This document shows, piece by piece, positions 52,041 to 61,603 of a DNA stretch of 64,000 nt. Source of the DNA: Methylomicrobium sp051061015 (GTDB taxonomy: Bacteria; Pseudomonadota; Gammaproteobacteria; Methylococcales; Methylomonadaceae); the NCBI GenBank assembly GCA_051061015.1, contig JBPFEG010000025.1, positions 1 to 64,000 on the forward strand, read 5' to 3'. Both the position numbers and the translations under genes were made by a program. A model generated the notes under the pieces. The model worked only from the letters and a program-made list of their open reading frames with translations, did no database searches and was not told the origin of the DNA. Every line of letters begins with the position of its first letter. Within the stretch, counting starts at the first letter, position 1.

Positions 52041-54017
52041 ATGAACACTTTTATTACCGTTGTTATCTTACGCGAGCTATGCCCGCGCTTTTTTTTGCCC
52101 ATACTTGCCCTTTTTTTATTTAGTGGTCATTTATTAGCAGGAACCGTAAACCTTGCCTGGGACCCCAGCACGTCATCCAATGTGGGTGGTTATAAAGTCT
52201 CTTACGGTACCAGCAGCGGAAATTACACCTCAACCATTGACGCGGGAAACACGACCAGTTACGCGGTTTCTGGACTGCAAGAAGGTTCCCTATTCTATTT
52301 CGCGGTGAAGGCCTATGATTCGACCATGACCACCGAAAGCGCTTATTCCAATGAAGTCAATTTGACCGTACCTGCCATATCGACGTCATTAACGTCTGAT
52401 TTCACGGCAAGCAAAACCGGCGGCGATTATCCTTTGGTGGTCAGTTTCAATCCGCTCACAACGGGGACGGTCACCGGCTACAATTGGAACTTTGGCGATC
52501 CCTCGATACCGTCTTCGAGCAGCCAGTATCCTACAGTCACCTATGCGAATCCAGGGACGTATACCGTAAGTCTGACGGTAACCGGTTCCAGCGGCAGCGT
52601 CACCCAAACCAAGTCGAACTTTATTACCGTGACCGTGCCGCCACCTGGAGCCAATTTCTCGGCGACCCCGACCTCCGGTGTTGCACCGGTAACGGTAAAT
52701 TTTACCGATGCCTCAACAGGCAGTATTACCGGCAGATCGTGGAATTTTGGCGATGGCTCGACCAGCACAGAAGTCAATCCGAGCCACACCTACAGCGCGG
52801 CCGGCTCCTACACGGTCAGTTTAACGGTCACCGGCCCGGGCGGCAGCGATACCCAAACAAACAGCAACTTCATCAGTGCCTCTTCTTCATCGGTCACCAC
52901 GAATCAGCCAGCAAATAATAACAATGGTCTCGTGGCGGCCTATGGCTTCGAGGAAGTCAGCGGCATGACGGTTGCGGACGCCTCGGGCAACGGTAATCAC
53001 GGCACGATTAAAGAAGCGGTCAGAATTAGCGCCGGCCGTTATGGGCAAGCGTTGAAGTTCGATGGCGTCAATGACTGGGTTACCGTCAATGACAGCGCTT
53101 CGCTGGATCTTTCAGCCGGCATGACGCTCGAAGCCTGGGTATACCCGCAGTCACTGGCCGGTTGGGATAATGTCGTCTTGAAGGAAATATCGGGAGGTTT
53201 GAGTTATAGTCTCTATGCCAATTCAGATGCCGACGGAGCAAGTGCTTATATCAATAATGGCAGTGACCGCGGCGTCGCCGAACCAGCCCAGTTGGCATTG
53301 AACCAATGGACGCATCTGGTTGGAACCTATGATGGTCAAGTTCAGCGGCTCTATAAAAATGGAATCAAAGTCGCCGAGAGTGTCCAGAGCGGTCTGATTC
53401 AACAATCCAGCGGCGTGTTGCGCATCGGCGGCAACAGTGTCTGGGGCGAGTATTTCCAAGGCTATATCGACGAAGTGCGAATCTACAATCGGGCGCTGAC
53501 GGCGACCGAAATCAACGCCAACTTAGCAACCGCGATTAGCGTTTCCAACCCACCGCAGTTTGTTATGGGCGACAAAAACCTAGAACCCTGGATCGATTAC
53601 AGAGCACAGGGTACTGCAGAAGCGTTCCAGACGACACCCACAAAGTCCAGCATCGTGACTACCGTGGCAGTTTATCTGGACGCCGGCTCAACCGCAACGG
53701 AGTTGGTTGCCGGTATCTATAAGAACAATAACGGCCACCCTGGAGCGCGTGTGGCTGTATCAGGCAAAATGAGCAAACTTCAGGCTGGCGCCTGGAACTC
53801 CATACCGATCCCCGCAACTTCGGTAACCGCGGGCCAACCTTATTGGATTGCGATTCTGGGAACGAAAGGAAAAATGGCGTTCCTGGACCAAGTGGGTTCG
53901 TCAACCGGCCAAATGGAAACCAGTGCGTCCAAAACGCTGACGAACTTACCGGGCACCTGGACGGGCTCTACAACTAAAGCCAATGCGGCAATCACTCTTT
54001 ATGGAGGCGGCTATTAA
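52041..54017 (+). CDS. Secreted FnIII-PKD-PKD-LamG protein
   Basis: A 658-residue exported protein. A signal peptide (cleavage near LLAG-TVNL, about residue 34) is followed by a fibronectin type III domain (about 34-110), two PKD domains (about 115-200 and 203-280, with NWNFGDP and SWNFGDGSTS), a LamG/concanavalin-like domain (about 296-500, LVAAYGFEE...YIDEVRIYNRAL) and a beta-rich C-terminal module (about 505-658). No catalytic site, sortase or PEP-CTERM signal is seen. It probably binds polysaccharide or acts as a surface adhesin. It sits between the trhP fragment and the full trhP gene, facing the latter. Confidence 0.85.
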   Translation: MNTFITVVILRELCPRFFLPILALFLFSGHLLAGTVNLAWDPSTSSNVGGYKVSYGTSSGNYTSTIDAGNTTSYAVSGLQEGSLFYFAVKAYDSTMTTESAYSNEVNLTVPAISTSLTSDFTASKTGGDYPLVVSFNPLTTGTVTGYNWNFGDPSIPSSSSQYPTVTYANPGTYTVSLTVTGSSGSVTQTKSNFITVTVPPPGANFSATPTSGVAPVTVNFTDASTGSITGRSWNFGDGSTSTEVNPSHTYSAAGSYTVSLTVTGPGGSDTQTNSNFISASSSSVTTNQPANNNNGLVAAYGFEEVSGMTVADASGNGNHGTIKEAVRISAGRYGQALKFDGVNDWVTVNDSASLDLSAGMTLEAWVYPQSLAGWDNVVLKEISGGLSYSLYANSDADGASAYINNGSDRGVAEPAQLALNQWTHLVGTYDGQVQRLYKNGIKVAESVQSGLIQQSSGVLRIGGNSVWGEYFQGYIDEVRIYNRALTATEINANLATAISVSNPPQFVMGDKNLEPWIDYRAQGTAEAFQTTPTKSSIVTTVAVYLDAGSTATELVAGIYKNNNGHPGARVAVSGKMSKLQAGAWNSIPIPATSVTAGQPYWIAILGTKGKMAFLDQVGSSTGQMETSASKTLTNLPGTWTGSTTKANAAITLYGGGY

Positions 54018-54168
54018 ACTTCGGATCACAATGTCCTAATGGGCATGCCGACAGAGCAGGTCAATCATCAGGCGAAACCCTGTAGCCGTCGGTTCCTTTA
54101 GCTATTTGTCACCAAACAATGCAGCGCAGGCATGTGAACCATAAATTCACATGCCTTTGATTAAATAC

Positions 54169-55509
54169 CTAAAAATATCTCGCCACCAACCCATACCCCG
54201 CATCCGCCGCCGGAATCGGTATTTTCACTTCATACCCGGCACCCGGCGCCTCCTGCATCTCCTGTCCGTGCATGTCCTGCATATGCTCGATGACGATGTC
54301 GCGGTTGCCTTCCGGCAAGATCAGCTCGACCCGGTCGCCGACCGCAAACTTGTTTTTGACCTCGATTTCGGCAAAGCCCGTAGCGCTATCGTAATTACGG
54401 ATTTCGCCGCAGAACTGTTGTTGGTGGCTAAGCGAATAGCCGGTGATGTAATTCTGGTAGTCCTGGGTATGATGACGCTGGTAGAAACCGTCGGTATAGC
54501 CTCGGTTCGCAAGGTTTTCCAGCACGCCGAGCAGTTCCGGCTGAAACGGGCGCCCCGCCAGCGCATCGTCGATCGCCTGGCGGTAGGTCTGCGCGGTGCG
54601 CGCGACGTAGTAGTGCGACTTGGTGCGGCCTTCGATTTTCAGACTGTCGACACCGATCTCAACCAGGCGCTGCACGTGCTCGATCGCACGCAAATCCTTC
54701 GAATTCATGATGTAGGTGCCGTGCTCGTCCTCCATCACCGGCATCAGTTCGCCGGGGCGGTTTTCTTCCTGCAGGAAATAGATGTTGTCGGCCAGCGGAT
54801 GGCGATCGCTACCGCCGCAGCCGCCGTCGCTCAAATCACTCATCGTTAATGTGCCGCTATCCAGCACATAGTCGCCCTCGGCGTTTTCGCGCCCCGGCAT
54901 CGTGTCATATTTCCAGCGGCAGGAATTCGAACAGGTGCCTTGGTTCGGATCGCGGCGGTTGAAATAGCCGGACAGCAGGCAGCGTCCCGAATAGGCGATG
55001 CACAATGCGCCGTGCACAAATACTTCCAGTTCCATGTCCGGGCATTGCTGGCGGATTTCGGCGATCTCGTCCAGAGACAGTTCGCGCGACAGGATGATCC
55101 GCTCGATGCCGATGCTCTGCCAGAATTTGACCGTCGCGTAATTGACCGTATTCGCCTGTACCGACAGATGCACCGGTATCTCCGGCCAGGTCTCGCGCAC
55201 CATCATGATCAGGCCGGGGTCGGCCATGATCAACGCGTCCGGCTGCATTGCAACGATCGGCTCCATATCCTTGATGAAGGTCTTGATCTTGGCGTTGTGC
55301 GGAATCACGTTCGTCGCCAGGAAAAATTTCTTGCCGAACCGATGCGCTTCAGCGATACCGATGCCGAGATTCTCGGCGAGAAAGTCATTGTTGCGCACCC
55401 GAAGACTGTAGCGGGGCAGCCCCGCGTACACCGCGTCGGCGCCGAACGCGAACGCGTAGCGCATATTTTTCAGTGTGCCGGCGGGAGAGAGAAGTTCGAT
55501 TTTTTTCAT
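54169..55509 (-). CDS. trhP: tRNA hydroxylation protein TrhP (YegQ, U32 peptidase family)
   Basis: A 446-residue member of the U32 family, close to E. coli YegQ/TrhP, which takes part in prephenate-dependent hydroxylation of wobble uridines in tRNA. The match covers the whole length: KIELLSPAGTLKNMRYAFA, YAGLPRYSLRVRNNDF, VHGALCIAYSGRCLLSGYFN, and the Cys-rich GTCSNSCRWKY, which with the GALC/GRC cysteines fits an iron-sulphur cluster site. The C-terminal beta-barrel domain is the part duplicated at 51578-51856. The CmoA-like gene nearby acts on the same modification pathway. Confidence 0.93.
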   Translation of the reverse strand: MKKIELLSPAGTLKNMRYAFAFGADAVYAGLPRYSLRVRNNDFLAENLGIGIAEAHRFGKKFFLATNVIPHNAKIKTFIKDMEPIVAMQPDALIMADPGLIMMVRETWPEIPVHLSVQANTVNYATVKFWQSIGIERIILSRELSLDEIAEIRQQCPDMELEVFVHGALCIAYSGRCLLSGYFNRRDPNQGTCSNSCRWKYDTMPGRENAEGDYVLDSGTLTMSDLSDGGCGGSDRHPLADNIYFLQEENRPGELMPVMEDEHGTYIMNSKDLRAIEHVQRLVEIGVDSLKIEGRTKSHYYVARTAQTYRQAIDDALAGRPFQPELLGVLENLANRGYTDGFYQRHHTQDYQNYITGYSLSHQQQFCGEIRNYDSATGFAEIEVKNKFAVGDRVELILPEGNRDIVIEHMQDMHGQEMQEAPGAGYEVKIPIPAADAGYGLVARYF

Positions 55510-55605
55510 GAAGTTAAAACAGGATTTAGCAATCCTTTATTTTAACTTATTGCCGGGCGATTAATCCGGGAATTATAAGCTTCCTATATCGGGCGAATAA
55601 TTTTA

Positions 55606-56049
55606 TTATTCGATTCTCTCGACTTCAAACACGGTGCCGTTCACAGAAACCACCCGGACTTTCGAGTTAAGCGGACAGTCAGGCCCATGCACTTTCCAGA
55701 TGGAATCGTCCACCTTGATCTTGCCCTGCCCGTTTTCGATCGGCGCGTACAGATTGAACACCCGGCCGACATATTGCGCGCCGCGTTTGTTCAGCAGCGG
55801 ATTGTCGGTTTCTGTTGGGTGTTTTTTTGCATAAAACCGCCAGGCGGCAATTGCCGCGATCGACAACACCGAAAACTCGAAGATTTGAAAATTTTCAGGC
55901 GTGGCCGGAAACAGCAGGACCAGACAACCGGTCACGAAGCCGGCCGCCGACATCCACAGGAAAAAAAAGCCCGGTGCGACCAACTCGATCACCAGAAGAA
56001 TAAGCGCCAGTATCCACCAATACCAGAAGACAAGATCGAATTCGCTCAT
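55606..56049 (-). CDS. NfeD-family membrane protein
   Basis: A 147-residue protein with two or three N-terminal transmembrane helices (about 8-75) and a C-terminal OB-fold (about 85-145, KRGAQYVGRVFNLYAPIENGQGKIKVDDSIWKV). It is the short NfeD form without the serine protease domain. It starts 9 bases after qmcA, the usual pairing, and is thought to work with the SPFH protein in membrane microdomains. Confidence 0.92.
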   Translation of the reverse strand: MSEFDLVFWYWWILALILLVIELVAPGFFFLWMSAAGFVTGCLVLLFPATPENFQIFEFSVLSIAAIAAWRFYAKKHPTETDNPLLNKRGAQYVGRVFNLYAPIENGQGKIKVDDSIWKVHGPDCPLNSKVRVVSVNGTVFEVERIE

Positions 56050-56058
56050 CGTGTTTTC

Positions 56059-56988
56059 CTAGGCGCCTTTAACATTCTTGCCCAGCGCTTCCTTGGCCAA
56101 TTCGCTGATACCGCCCAATGCGCCGATCACATTCGAGGCTTCGAGCGGCATCAAGATCAGCTTGCTGTTATTCGCCGACGCAACATTTTGCAGCGCCTCG
56201 ATGTATTTTTGCGCGACGAAATAATTGATCGCGTTCAGATCACCCTTGCCGATCGCTTCGGAGACCATCAGCGTTGCCCGGGCCTCGGCCTGCGCCAAAC
56301 GTTCGCGCGCATCCGCATCGCGGTAGGCGGCTTCCTTGCGTCCCTCGGCTTCAAGAATCGCGGCCTGTTGAGCGCCTTCGGCGCGCAGGATTTCGGATTG
56401 CCTAAGGCCTTCCGCTTCCAGAATCGAGGCGCGTTTCAGCCGCTCCGCTTTCATTTGTTTGCCCATCGCTTCGACCAGATCCTTAGGCGGCGCGATGTCC
56501 TTGATTTCGATCCGGGTCGCCTTAATGCCCCAGGGGGTCGTCGCGTCGTCGACTACCGTCAGCAAGCGAGCATTAATGTCATCGCGTCGGGACAACAGCT
56601 CGTCCAGATCCATCGACCCCATCACGGTCCGGATATTGGTCATCACCAGGTTCAGGATCGCCCATTCAAGCTTGCTGACTTCATAGGCGGCCTTCGCGGC
56701 GTCCATCACCTGATAGAACACCACCCCGTCGACGGTAACCATCGCGTTGTCCTTGGTAATCACTTCCTGTGACGGTACGTCCATTACCTGTTCCATCATG
56801 ATCATCTTGCGACCGACCCGATCGATCAATGGAACGATGATGTTTAATCCGGGTGTCAGTGTGTTGGTATAACGGCCGAATCGTTCGATCGTATACTCCA
56901 TGCCCTGCGGCACCGATTTGACCGCTAGAAAGACGCCTAATATGGCGAGAACCAATAACGCCATGACAAAAAACCCGAAACCGCCCAT
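56059..56988 (-). CDS. qmcA: SPFH/Band-7 membrane protein (QmcA type)
   Basis: A 309-residue flotillin-like protein. One N-terminal membrane helix (about 5-24) is followed by an SPFH domain (about 25-185, VPQGMEYTIERFGRY...PGLNIIVPLIDRV) and an Ala/Glu-rich coiled coil (ILEAEGLRQSEILRAEG and following repeats), with a hydrophobic C-terminal segment. It forms oligomers in the inner membrane and with NfeD influences FtsH activity or membrane order in other bacteria. It is the first gene of the qmcA-nfeD pair. Confidence 0.95.
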   Translation of the reverse strand: MGGFGFFVMALLVLAILGVFLAVKSVPQGMEYTIERFGRYTNTLTPGLNIIVPLIDRVGRKMIMMEQVMDVPSQEVITKDNAMVTVDGVVFYQVMDAAKAAYEVSKLEWAILNLVMTNIRTVMGSMDLDELLSRRDDINARLLTVVDDATTPWGIKATRIEIKDIAPPKDLVEAMGKQMKAERLKRASILEAEGLRQSEILRAEGAQQAAILEAEGRKEAAYRDADARERLAQAEARATLMVSEAIGKGDLNAINYFVAQKYIEALQNVASANNSKLILMPLEASNVIGALGGISELAKEALGKNVKGA

Positions 56989-57316
56989 GAAGCCTCCAAA
57001 AGGGTTAGATTAAAAATTCATGTAAAGCATAGTCTATTTATTGATCAATCCCTATGTGTTTGTAATGCGCATCTTTTTTAAGAACCTTGGAAAAAATTTG
57101 TCCTTGTATCACAAGCCCCCACCGATTCTCCATCATTAACTTGTCTGTATCCTGAACCGGAAGCAAATGCTTACAGTATTTTCTTTTATCGAGTCGATAA
57201 CTTGGAGCAGGGATTAATTTCATTCAGAGATAATGATATAGTATAAGGTTGCAAACGGCTGGCATTGACGCGTCAATCTCATCCGGCTTTGAACAACTTT
57301 TTTCTGGTAATTCAAT
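56989..57316. other. Spacer with no supported gene
   Basis: About 330 bases between divergent genes. A 61-codon minus-strand ORF (57038-57223) has no family features and no clear ribosome site. The spacer should contain the qmcA promoter. Confidence 0.4.
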
Positions 57317-57616
57317 ATGGTCTATTATTCTTTCCATTTGGCGGCATTTACCCTTCTTTTTTTCGTGGTGGGTATGATCAAACCGAAGTGGGCGCTTTTT
57401 TTCCTGAAAGAGCCCAGCCGCTTCCTGATTCTGATGATCACCCCGATCCTGATCATGATTACCGTGACGATGTACGGCGAAGGCGTGAAGCGCGAAAAAG
57501 AAGAAAAAGCTCTTAAGGAAACGCCTGCGAAAGTCGTGGAGCCTGCGCCGGTTCCGGTTCCGGTTCCGGTTCCAGCCAAGGAAGCCCCGCCGAGCGCGCC
57601 TGCTCCTAAAAAATAA
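57317..57616 (+). CDS. Small two-TM protein with Pro-Val repeat tail
   Basis: A 99-residue protein with two membrane helices (about 3-20, SFHLAAFTLLFFVVGM, and 35-52, FLILMITPILIMITVTM), a Lys/Glu-rich cytosolic helix and a C-terminal tail of alternating Pro and Val from four copies of CCGGTT (57548-57573). Similar short membrane proteins with variable Pro/Lys tails are common in Proteobacteria without known function. The hexanucleotide repeat could vary in copy number without breaking the frame. Confidence 0.7.
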   Translation: MVYYSFHLAAFTLLFFVVGMIKPKWALFFLKEPSRFLILMITPILIMITVTMYGEGVKREKEEKALKETPAKVVEPAPVPVPVPVPAKEAPPSAPAPKK

Positions 57617-57625
57617 ACTCGCCTT

Positions 57626-57649
57626 GCGGAGCAACCGTAGTTGCTCCGC
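57626..57649. terminator. Perfect 10-bp stem-loop after the Pro-Val protein
   Basis: GCGGAGCAAC-CGTA-GTTGCTCCGC lies 10 bases after the stop codon at 57616. The stem is strong but no T-run follows, so it is either a weak terminator or an mRNA-stabilising hairpin. Confidence 0.6.
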
Positions 57650-57834
57650 CACATCATGTTCTAAATCGCACACAGCGCCTACCTTACTGTGTAAATCATG
57701 ATAAAATCAGCAGTTTTAATTAAGGGAAACGCTGATTTATGCCTTTTCTGAGTTCGCCGTTCCTGCTCAAGCCATGCCGCATTGCGTAACGGCGAAACGG
57801 TTTCTTGCTCATTTCGCGTTCCTAAGCATTTAAT

Positions 57835-58788
57835 ATGCGTGTAATTCGAGGCCTAGCTCATCTGGAACCGCTCGATCAGGGTTGCGTGCTCACGATCGGC
57901 AATTTCGATGGCCTGCATCTGGGACACCGGGCGGTGATCGACAAACTTGCCGCAAAAGGCCGGGCCGCCGACCTACCGGTCGTCGTAATGATTTTTGAAC
58001 CACAGCCGTTGGAATATTTTCTTGGCGATAATGCGCCGTCGCGATTGATGCGCTTACGCGAAAAAGTACTCGGTTTTTCGCCTCTACCGGTCGATTATTT
58101 GCTGGTTACCCGTTTCAACAGGCAATTTGCCGATCTGGATGCGGAAACATTTATCGACGAGATCCTGATCAAGAAACTGAACGTCAAACACTTGGTGATC
58201 GGCGATGACTTTCATTTCGGCAAGGCCCGGCGCGGCAATTTCGCAATGTTGCAGAAAAAGGGCGGGCAATGGGGATTCCAGGTCGAGGACACCGGTTCGT
58301 TTTATGTCGATAGCCTCCGGGTCAGCAGCACGTTGATTCGCGATGCGTTGGCGTCCGGTAACCTGGAGCAGGCGGAACAATTACTGGGGCACAGTTATTC
58401 GGTCTGCGGACGGATCGTGCACGGTGAAAAGCGAGGCCGGGCGCTGGGTTTTCCGACCGCGAATATCAAGCTGCATCGAAAGAATAGCCCGCTTCAAGGG
58501 GTTTTCGCGGTCACCATGACAGGCATCGGCGCGGAAGAAATTCAAGGCATCGCGAACGTTGGCACGCGGCCGACCGTTGACGGCGGCTCGAAAGTAATCC
58601 TCGAAACCCATCTATTCAACTTTGACCGGGAAATTTACGGACATTATGTGGAAGTGCATTTCAAACACAAAATCCGCGACGAAATGCGTTTTCACTCCCT
58701 GGAAAAACTGAAAGCCCAGATCGAGAAAGATGTGGCCTTAACCCAAAAGATTTTTGCCGATTCAAACGCTTATGACTATGGATTATAA
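57835..58788 (+). CDS. ribF: Bifunctional riboflavin kinase / FMN adenylyltransferase
   Basis: A 317-residue enzyme that turns riboflavin into FMN and then FAD. The N-terminal nucleotidyltransferase domain has GNFDGLHLGH and the later SSTLIRDAL; the C-terminal kinase domain has GRALGFPTANI and NVGTRPTVDGG. It overlaps ileS by 11 bases, and the ribF-ileS-lspA order is the standard one. No FMN riboswitch is visible upstream. Confidence 0.97.
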   Translation: MRVIRGLAHLEPLDQGCVLTIGNFDGLHLGHRAVIDKLAAKGRAADLPVVVMIFEPQPLEYFLGDNAPSRLMRLREKVLGFSPLPVDYLLVTRFNRQFADLDAETFIDEILIKKLNVKHLVIGDDFHFGKARRGNFAMLQKKGGQWGFQVEDTGSFYVDSLRVSSTLIRDALASGNLEQAEQLLGHSYSVCGRIVHGEKRGRALGFPTANIKLHRKNSPLQGVFAVTMTGIGAEEIQGIANVGTRPTVDGGSKVILETHLFNFDREIYGHYVEVHFKHKIRDEMRFHSLEKLKAQIEKDVALTQKIFADSNAYDYGL

Positions 58789-61603
58789 AAAAACGCTTAA
58801 TTTACCGACGACCGCTTTCCCGATGAAAGCGAACCTGGCGCAGCGCGAACCGGAACGGTTGAAAATCTGGAACGAATCCAATCTGTATCAAAAGATCCGC
58901 GAGGCGGCGGCCGGACGTCCGAAATTCGTGCTGCATGACGGCCCTCCTTATGCGAACGGCGAAATCCATATCGGCCATGCAGTAAATAAGGTCTTGAAGG
59001 ACTTCATTGTGAAGTCGAAAACGCTGGCCGGTTTCGATGCCCCCTATGTACCCGGCTGGGACTGCCATGGCCTGCCGATCGAGCTGATGGTCGAAAAGAA
59101 AGTCGGCAAAGCTGGCGTCAAGGTATCGGCATCCGCGTTCCGCAAGGCCTGCCGCGAGTATGCGGGCAAACAGGTCGCGCTGCAAAAAGAGGCATTTGTC
59201 CGGCTCGGCATTCTCGGCGACTGGGACAATCCTTATCTGACGATGGATTTTGCGTTTGAAGCGGACATCGTGCGCTCACTCGGCAAGATTGTCTCGAAAG
59301 GCCATATCACGCACGGTGCGAAGCCGGTGCACTGGTGTACCGACTGCGGCTCCGCGCTGGCCGAAGCGGAAGTCGAATACGAAGACAAACATTCGCCGGC
59401 GATCGACGTGCGTTTCGAAGCCGTGGATCCGGACGCGTTCCTGGAAAACTGCCACCATGTGAATGGGCACGAAGGCGAAGGTCCGCTGTCGGTCGTGATC
59501 TGGACAACCACCCCATGGACCCTGCCCGCAAACCAGGGCGTCGCGTTAAACCCCGAGCTGGATTATGCGGTCGTGCAGTGCGAGAAAGACGGCCTCAAGG
59601 AGCGTCTGGTCATCGCCGAGGCGCTGCTGAAAGACGCAATGTCGCGTTATAACATCGATAACCCGCGAGTAATTGCGTATTGTAAGGGATCAGCGCTCGA
59701 GCATCAGTTACTGCACCACCCTTTTTACAAACGCCAGGTCCCGATCATTCTCGGCGATCATGTCACGACCGATGCCGGTACCGGCGCCGTGCATACCGCG
59801 CCCGGCCACGGCCAGGAAGACTATGTCGCCGGCCTCAGATACGGCCTGCCGGTCGATAATCCGGTCGGCGGCGACGGCGTATTTTTACCGTCTACTGAAC
59901 TGTTCGCCGGCGAACATGTGTTCAAGGCAAACGAGCATGTGATCGAAGTACTGGAGACGAAAGGCAAGCTCCTGCATCACCATGCGATCGAGCACAGTTA
60001 TCCGCATTGCTGGCGCCACAAAACACCGATCATTTTCCGCGCGACTCCGCAATGGTTTATATCGATGGAGAAGAATCATCTGCGTGAAACCGCGCTAAAT
60101 GAAGTCCAACGCGTCGACTGGATTCCCGATTGGGGACAGGCGCGCATCGAAAGCATGCTGAACAGCCGTCCGGACTGGTGTATCTCCCGGCAGCGCACCT
60201 GGGGAGTGCCAATTACCTTTTTCGTTCACAAGGAAACCGGCGAACTGCATCCGCGCACGGTCGAATTGATCGAACCGGTCGCCAAACGGATCGAAGAGCG
60301 CGGCATCGATGCCTGGTTCGATCTCGATCCTTCCGAACTATTGGGCGAAGAAGCGGCGTATTACGACAAGATCAACGATACGCTGGACGTCTGGTTCGAC
60401 TCCGGCGTGACACATGCCTGCGTGCTCGACCGCCGAGAGCAATTGACCTTCCCTGCCGACCTGTACCTGGAAGGCTCGGACCAGCATCGCGGCTGGTTCC
60501 AGTCTTCGCTGCTGGCCTCAACCGCGATGAATGATGTTGCACCCTATAAAGCTGTGTTGACGCACGGTTTTACGGTCGACGCGGAAGGCAAAAAAATGTC
60601 CAAGTCGAAAGGCAACGTGGTCGCACCGCAATCGGTGATGAAAGACCTCGGCGCTGATATTTTGCGCTTGTGGGTGGCTTCGGCCGATTATCGAGGCGAA
60701 ATGACCGTTTCATCCGAAATTCTGAACCGGACCGCTGACGGGTACCGACGCTTACGTAATACCGCCCGCTTCCTGCTGTCGAATCTGAACGACTTCGTCC
60801 CCGATCAGCAACTGATCGAAACCGGAAAGTTGCTCGCGCTGGACCGCTGGATCATGGACCGCGCCTGGCAGTTACAGGAAGAGATCAAGGTCGCCTACGA
60901 GACTTACCAATTCCAGTCGATTTATCAAAAAGTGCATCACTTTTGTGTGATCGATCTCGGGGGTTTTTATCTGGACGTGATCAAGGACCGCCAATACACG
61001 GCGAAAACCGACGGGCTGGCCCGGCGTTCTGCGCAAACCGCGATGTATCATGTTCTGGAAGCGCTGATGCGCTGGCTCGCGCCGATCATCAGCTATACCG
61101 CCGAGGAAATCTGGCATTTCATGCCCGGCATAAGGAGCGAATCGGTGTTCCTCGAAACCTGGTACAACGGCCTGGCCCAGATTGATGCAGGCGCCGCCAT
61201 CAACCGAGATACCTGGCAAAAAGTAATGGCTGTACGGACGGCGGTCAGCAAAGAACTCGAAAAAAGCCGTGCAAAAGGCGATATCGGCGCGTCATTGAAT
61301 GCCGAAATCGAGCTGTATTGCAATAGTGACTATTTTGAGGCAATGAATCTTTTAGCCGACGAACTGCGGTTTGTGCTGATTACTTCCGGCGCTTCGGTGA
61401 TTGCCGAACAGTTTTGTCCGGACGATGCGGCTTCGACTGACATTCCGGGTGTCCGCGTGAAGGTGATCGTTTCGGAACAGCCCAAATGCGTACGCTGCTG
61501 GCATCAGCGCTATGATGTCGGCACATATGCCGAGCATCCGGAACTTTGTGGCCGCTGCGTTGACAATGTCGTCGGAGCGGGCGAAACCCGTCAATTTGCG
61601 TGA
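58778..61603 (+). CDS. ileS: Isoleucyl-tRNA synthetase
   Basis: A class I synthetase of about 941 residues. The HIGH motif reads GEIHIGHAVN, the KMSKS loop is GKKMSKSKGN, the editing domain contains the WTTTPWTLPANQG motif, and the C-terminus has a zinc finger with CVRCW and CGRC. ATG 58778 (MDYKKTLNLPTTAFPMKANL) is the family start; a longer frame from 58754 lies inside ribF. The stop overlaps the lspA start region. Confidence 0.98.
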   Translation: MDYKKTLNLPTTAFPMKANLAQREPERLKIWNESNLYQKIREAAAGRPKFVLHDGPPYANGEIHIGHAVNKVLKDFIVKSKTLAGFDAPYVPGWDCHGLPIELMVEKKVGKAGVKVSASAFRKACREYAGKQVALQKEAFVRLGILGDWDNPYLTMDFAFEADIVRSLGKIVSKGHITHGAKPVHWCTDCGSALAEAEVEYEDKHSPAIDVRFEAVDPDAFLENCHHVNGHEGEGPLSVVIWTTTPWTLPANQGVALNPELDYAVVQCEKDGLKERLVIAEALLKDAMSRYNIDNPRVIAYCKGSALEHQLLHHPFYKRQVPIILGDHVTTDAGTGAVHTAPGHGQEDYVAGLRYGLPVDNPVGGDGVFLPSTELFAGEHVFKANEHVIEVLETKGKLLHHHAIEHSYPHCWRHKTPIIFRATPQWFISMEKNHLRETALNEVQRVDWIPDWGQARIESMLNSRPDWCISRQRTWGVPITFFVHKETGELHPRTVELIEPVAKRIEERGIDAWFDLDPSELLGEEAAYYDKINDTLDVWFDSGVTHACVLDRREQLTFPADLYLEGSDQHRGWFQSSLLASTAMNDVAPYKAVLTHGFTVDAEGKKMSKSKGNVVAPQSVMKDLGADILRLWVASADYRGEMTVSSEILNRTADGYRRLRNTARFLLSNLNDFVPDQQLIETGKLLALDRWIMDRAWQLQEEIKVAYETYQFQSIYQKVHHFCVIDLGGFYLDVIKDRQYTAKTDGLARRSAQTAMYHVLEALMRWLAPIISYTAEEIWHFMPGIRSESVFLETWYNGLAQIDAGAAINRDTWQKVMAVRTAVSKELEKSRAKGDIGASLNAEIELYCNSDYFEAMNLLADELRFVLITSGASVIAEQFCPDDAASTDIPGVRVKVIVSEQPKCVRCWHQRYDVGTYAEHPELCGRCVDNVVGAGETRQFA

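Noticed and set aside
55687..56772. 361-codon plus-strand ORF opposite qmcA-nfeD
   Set aside because: Spans two real genes antisense, has no family features, and reflects codon bias of the true strand.
57038..57223. 61-codon minus-strand ORF before qmcA
   Set aside because: No ribosome site, motif or conservation cue; spacer sequence.
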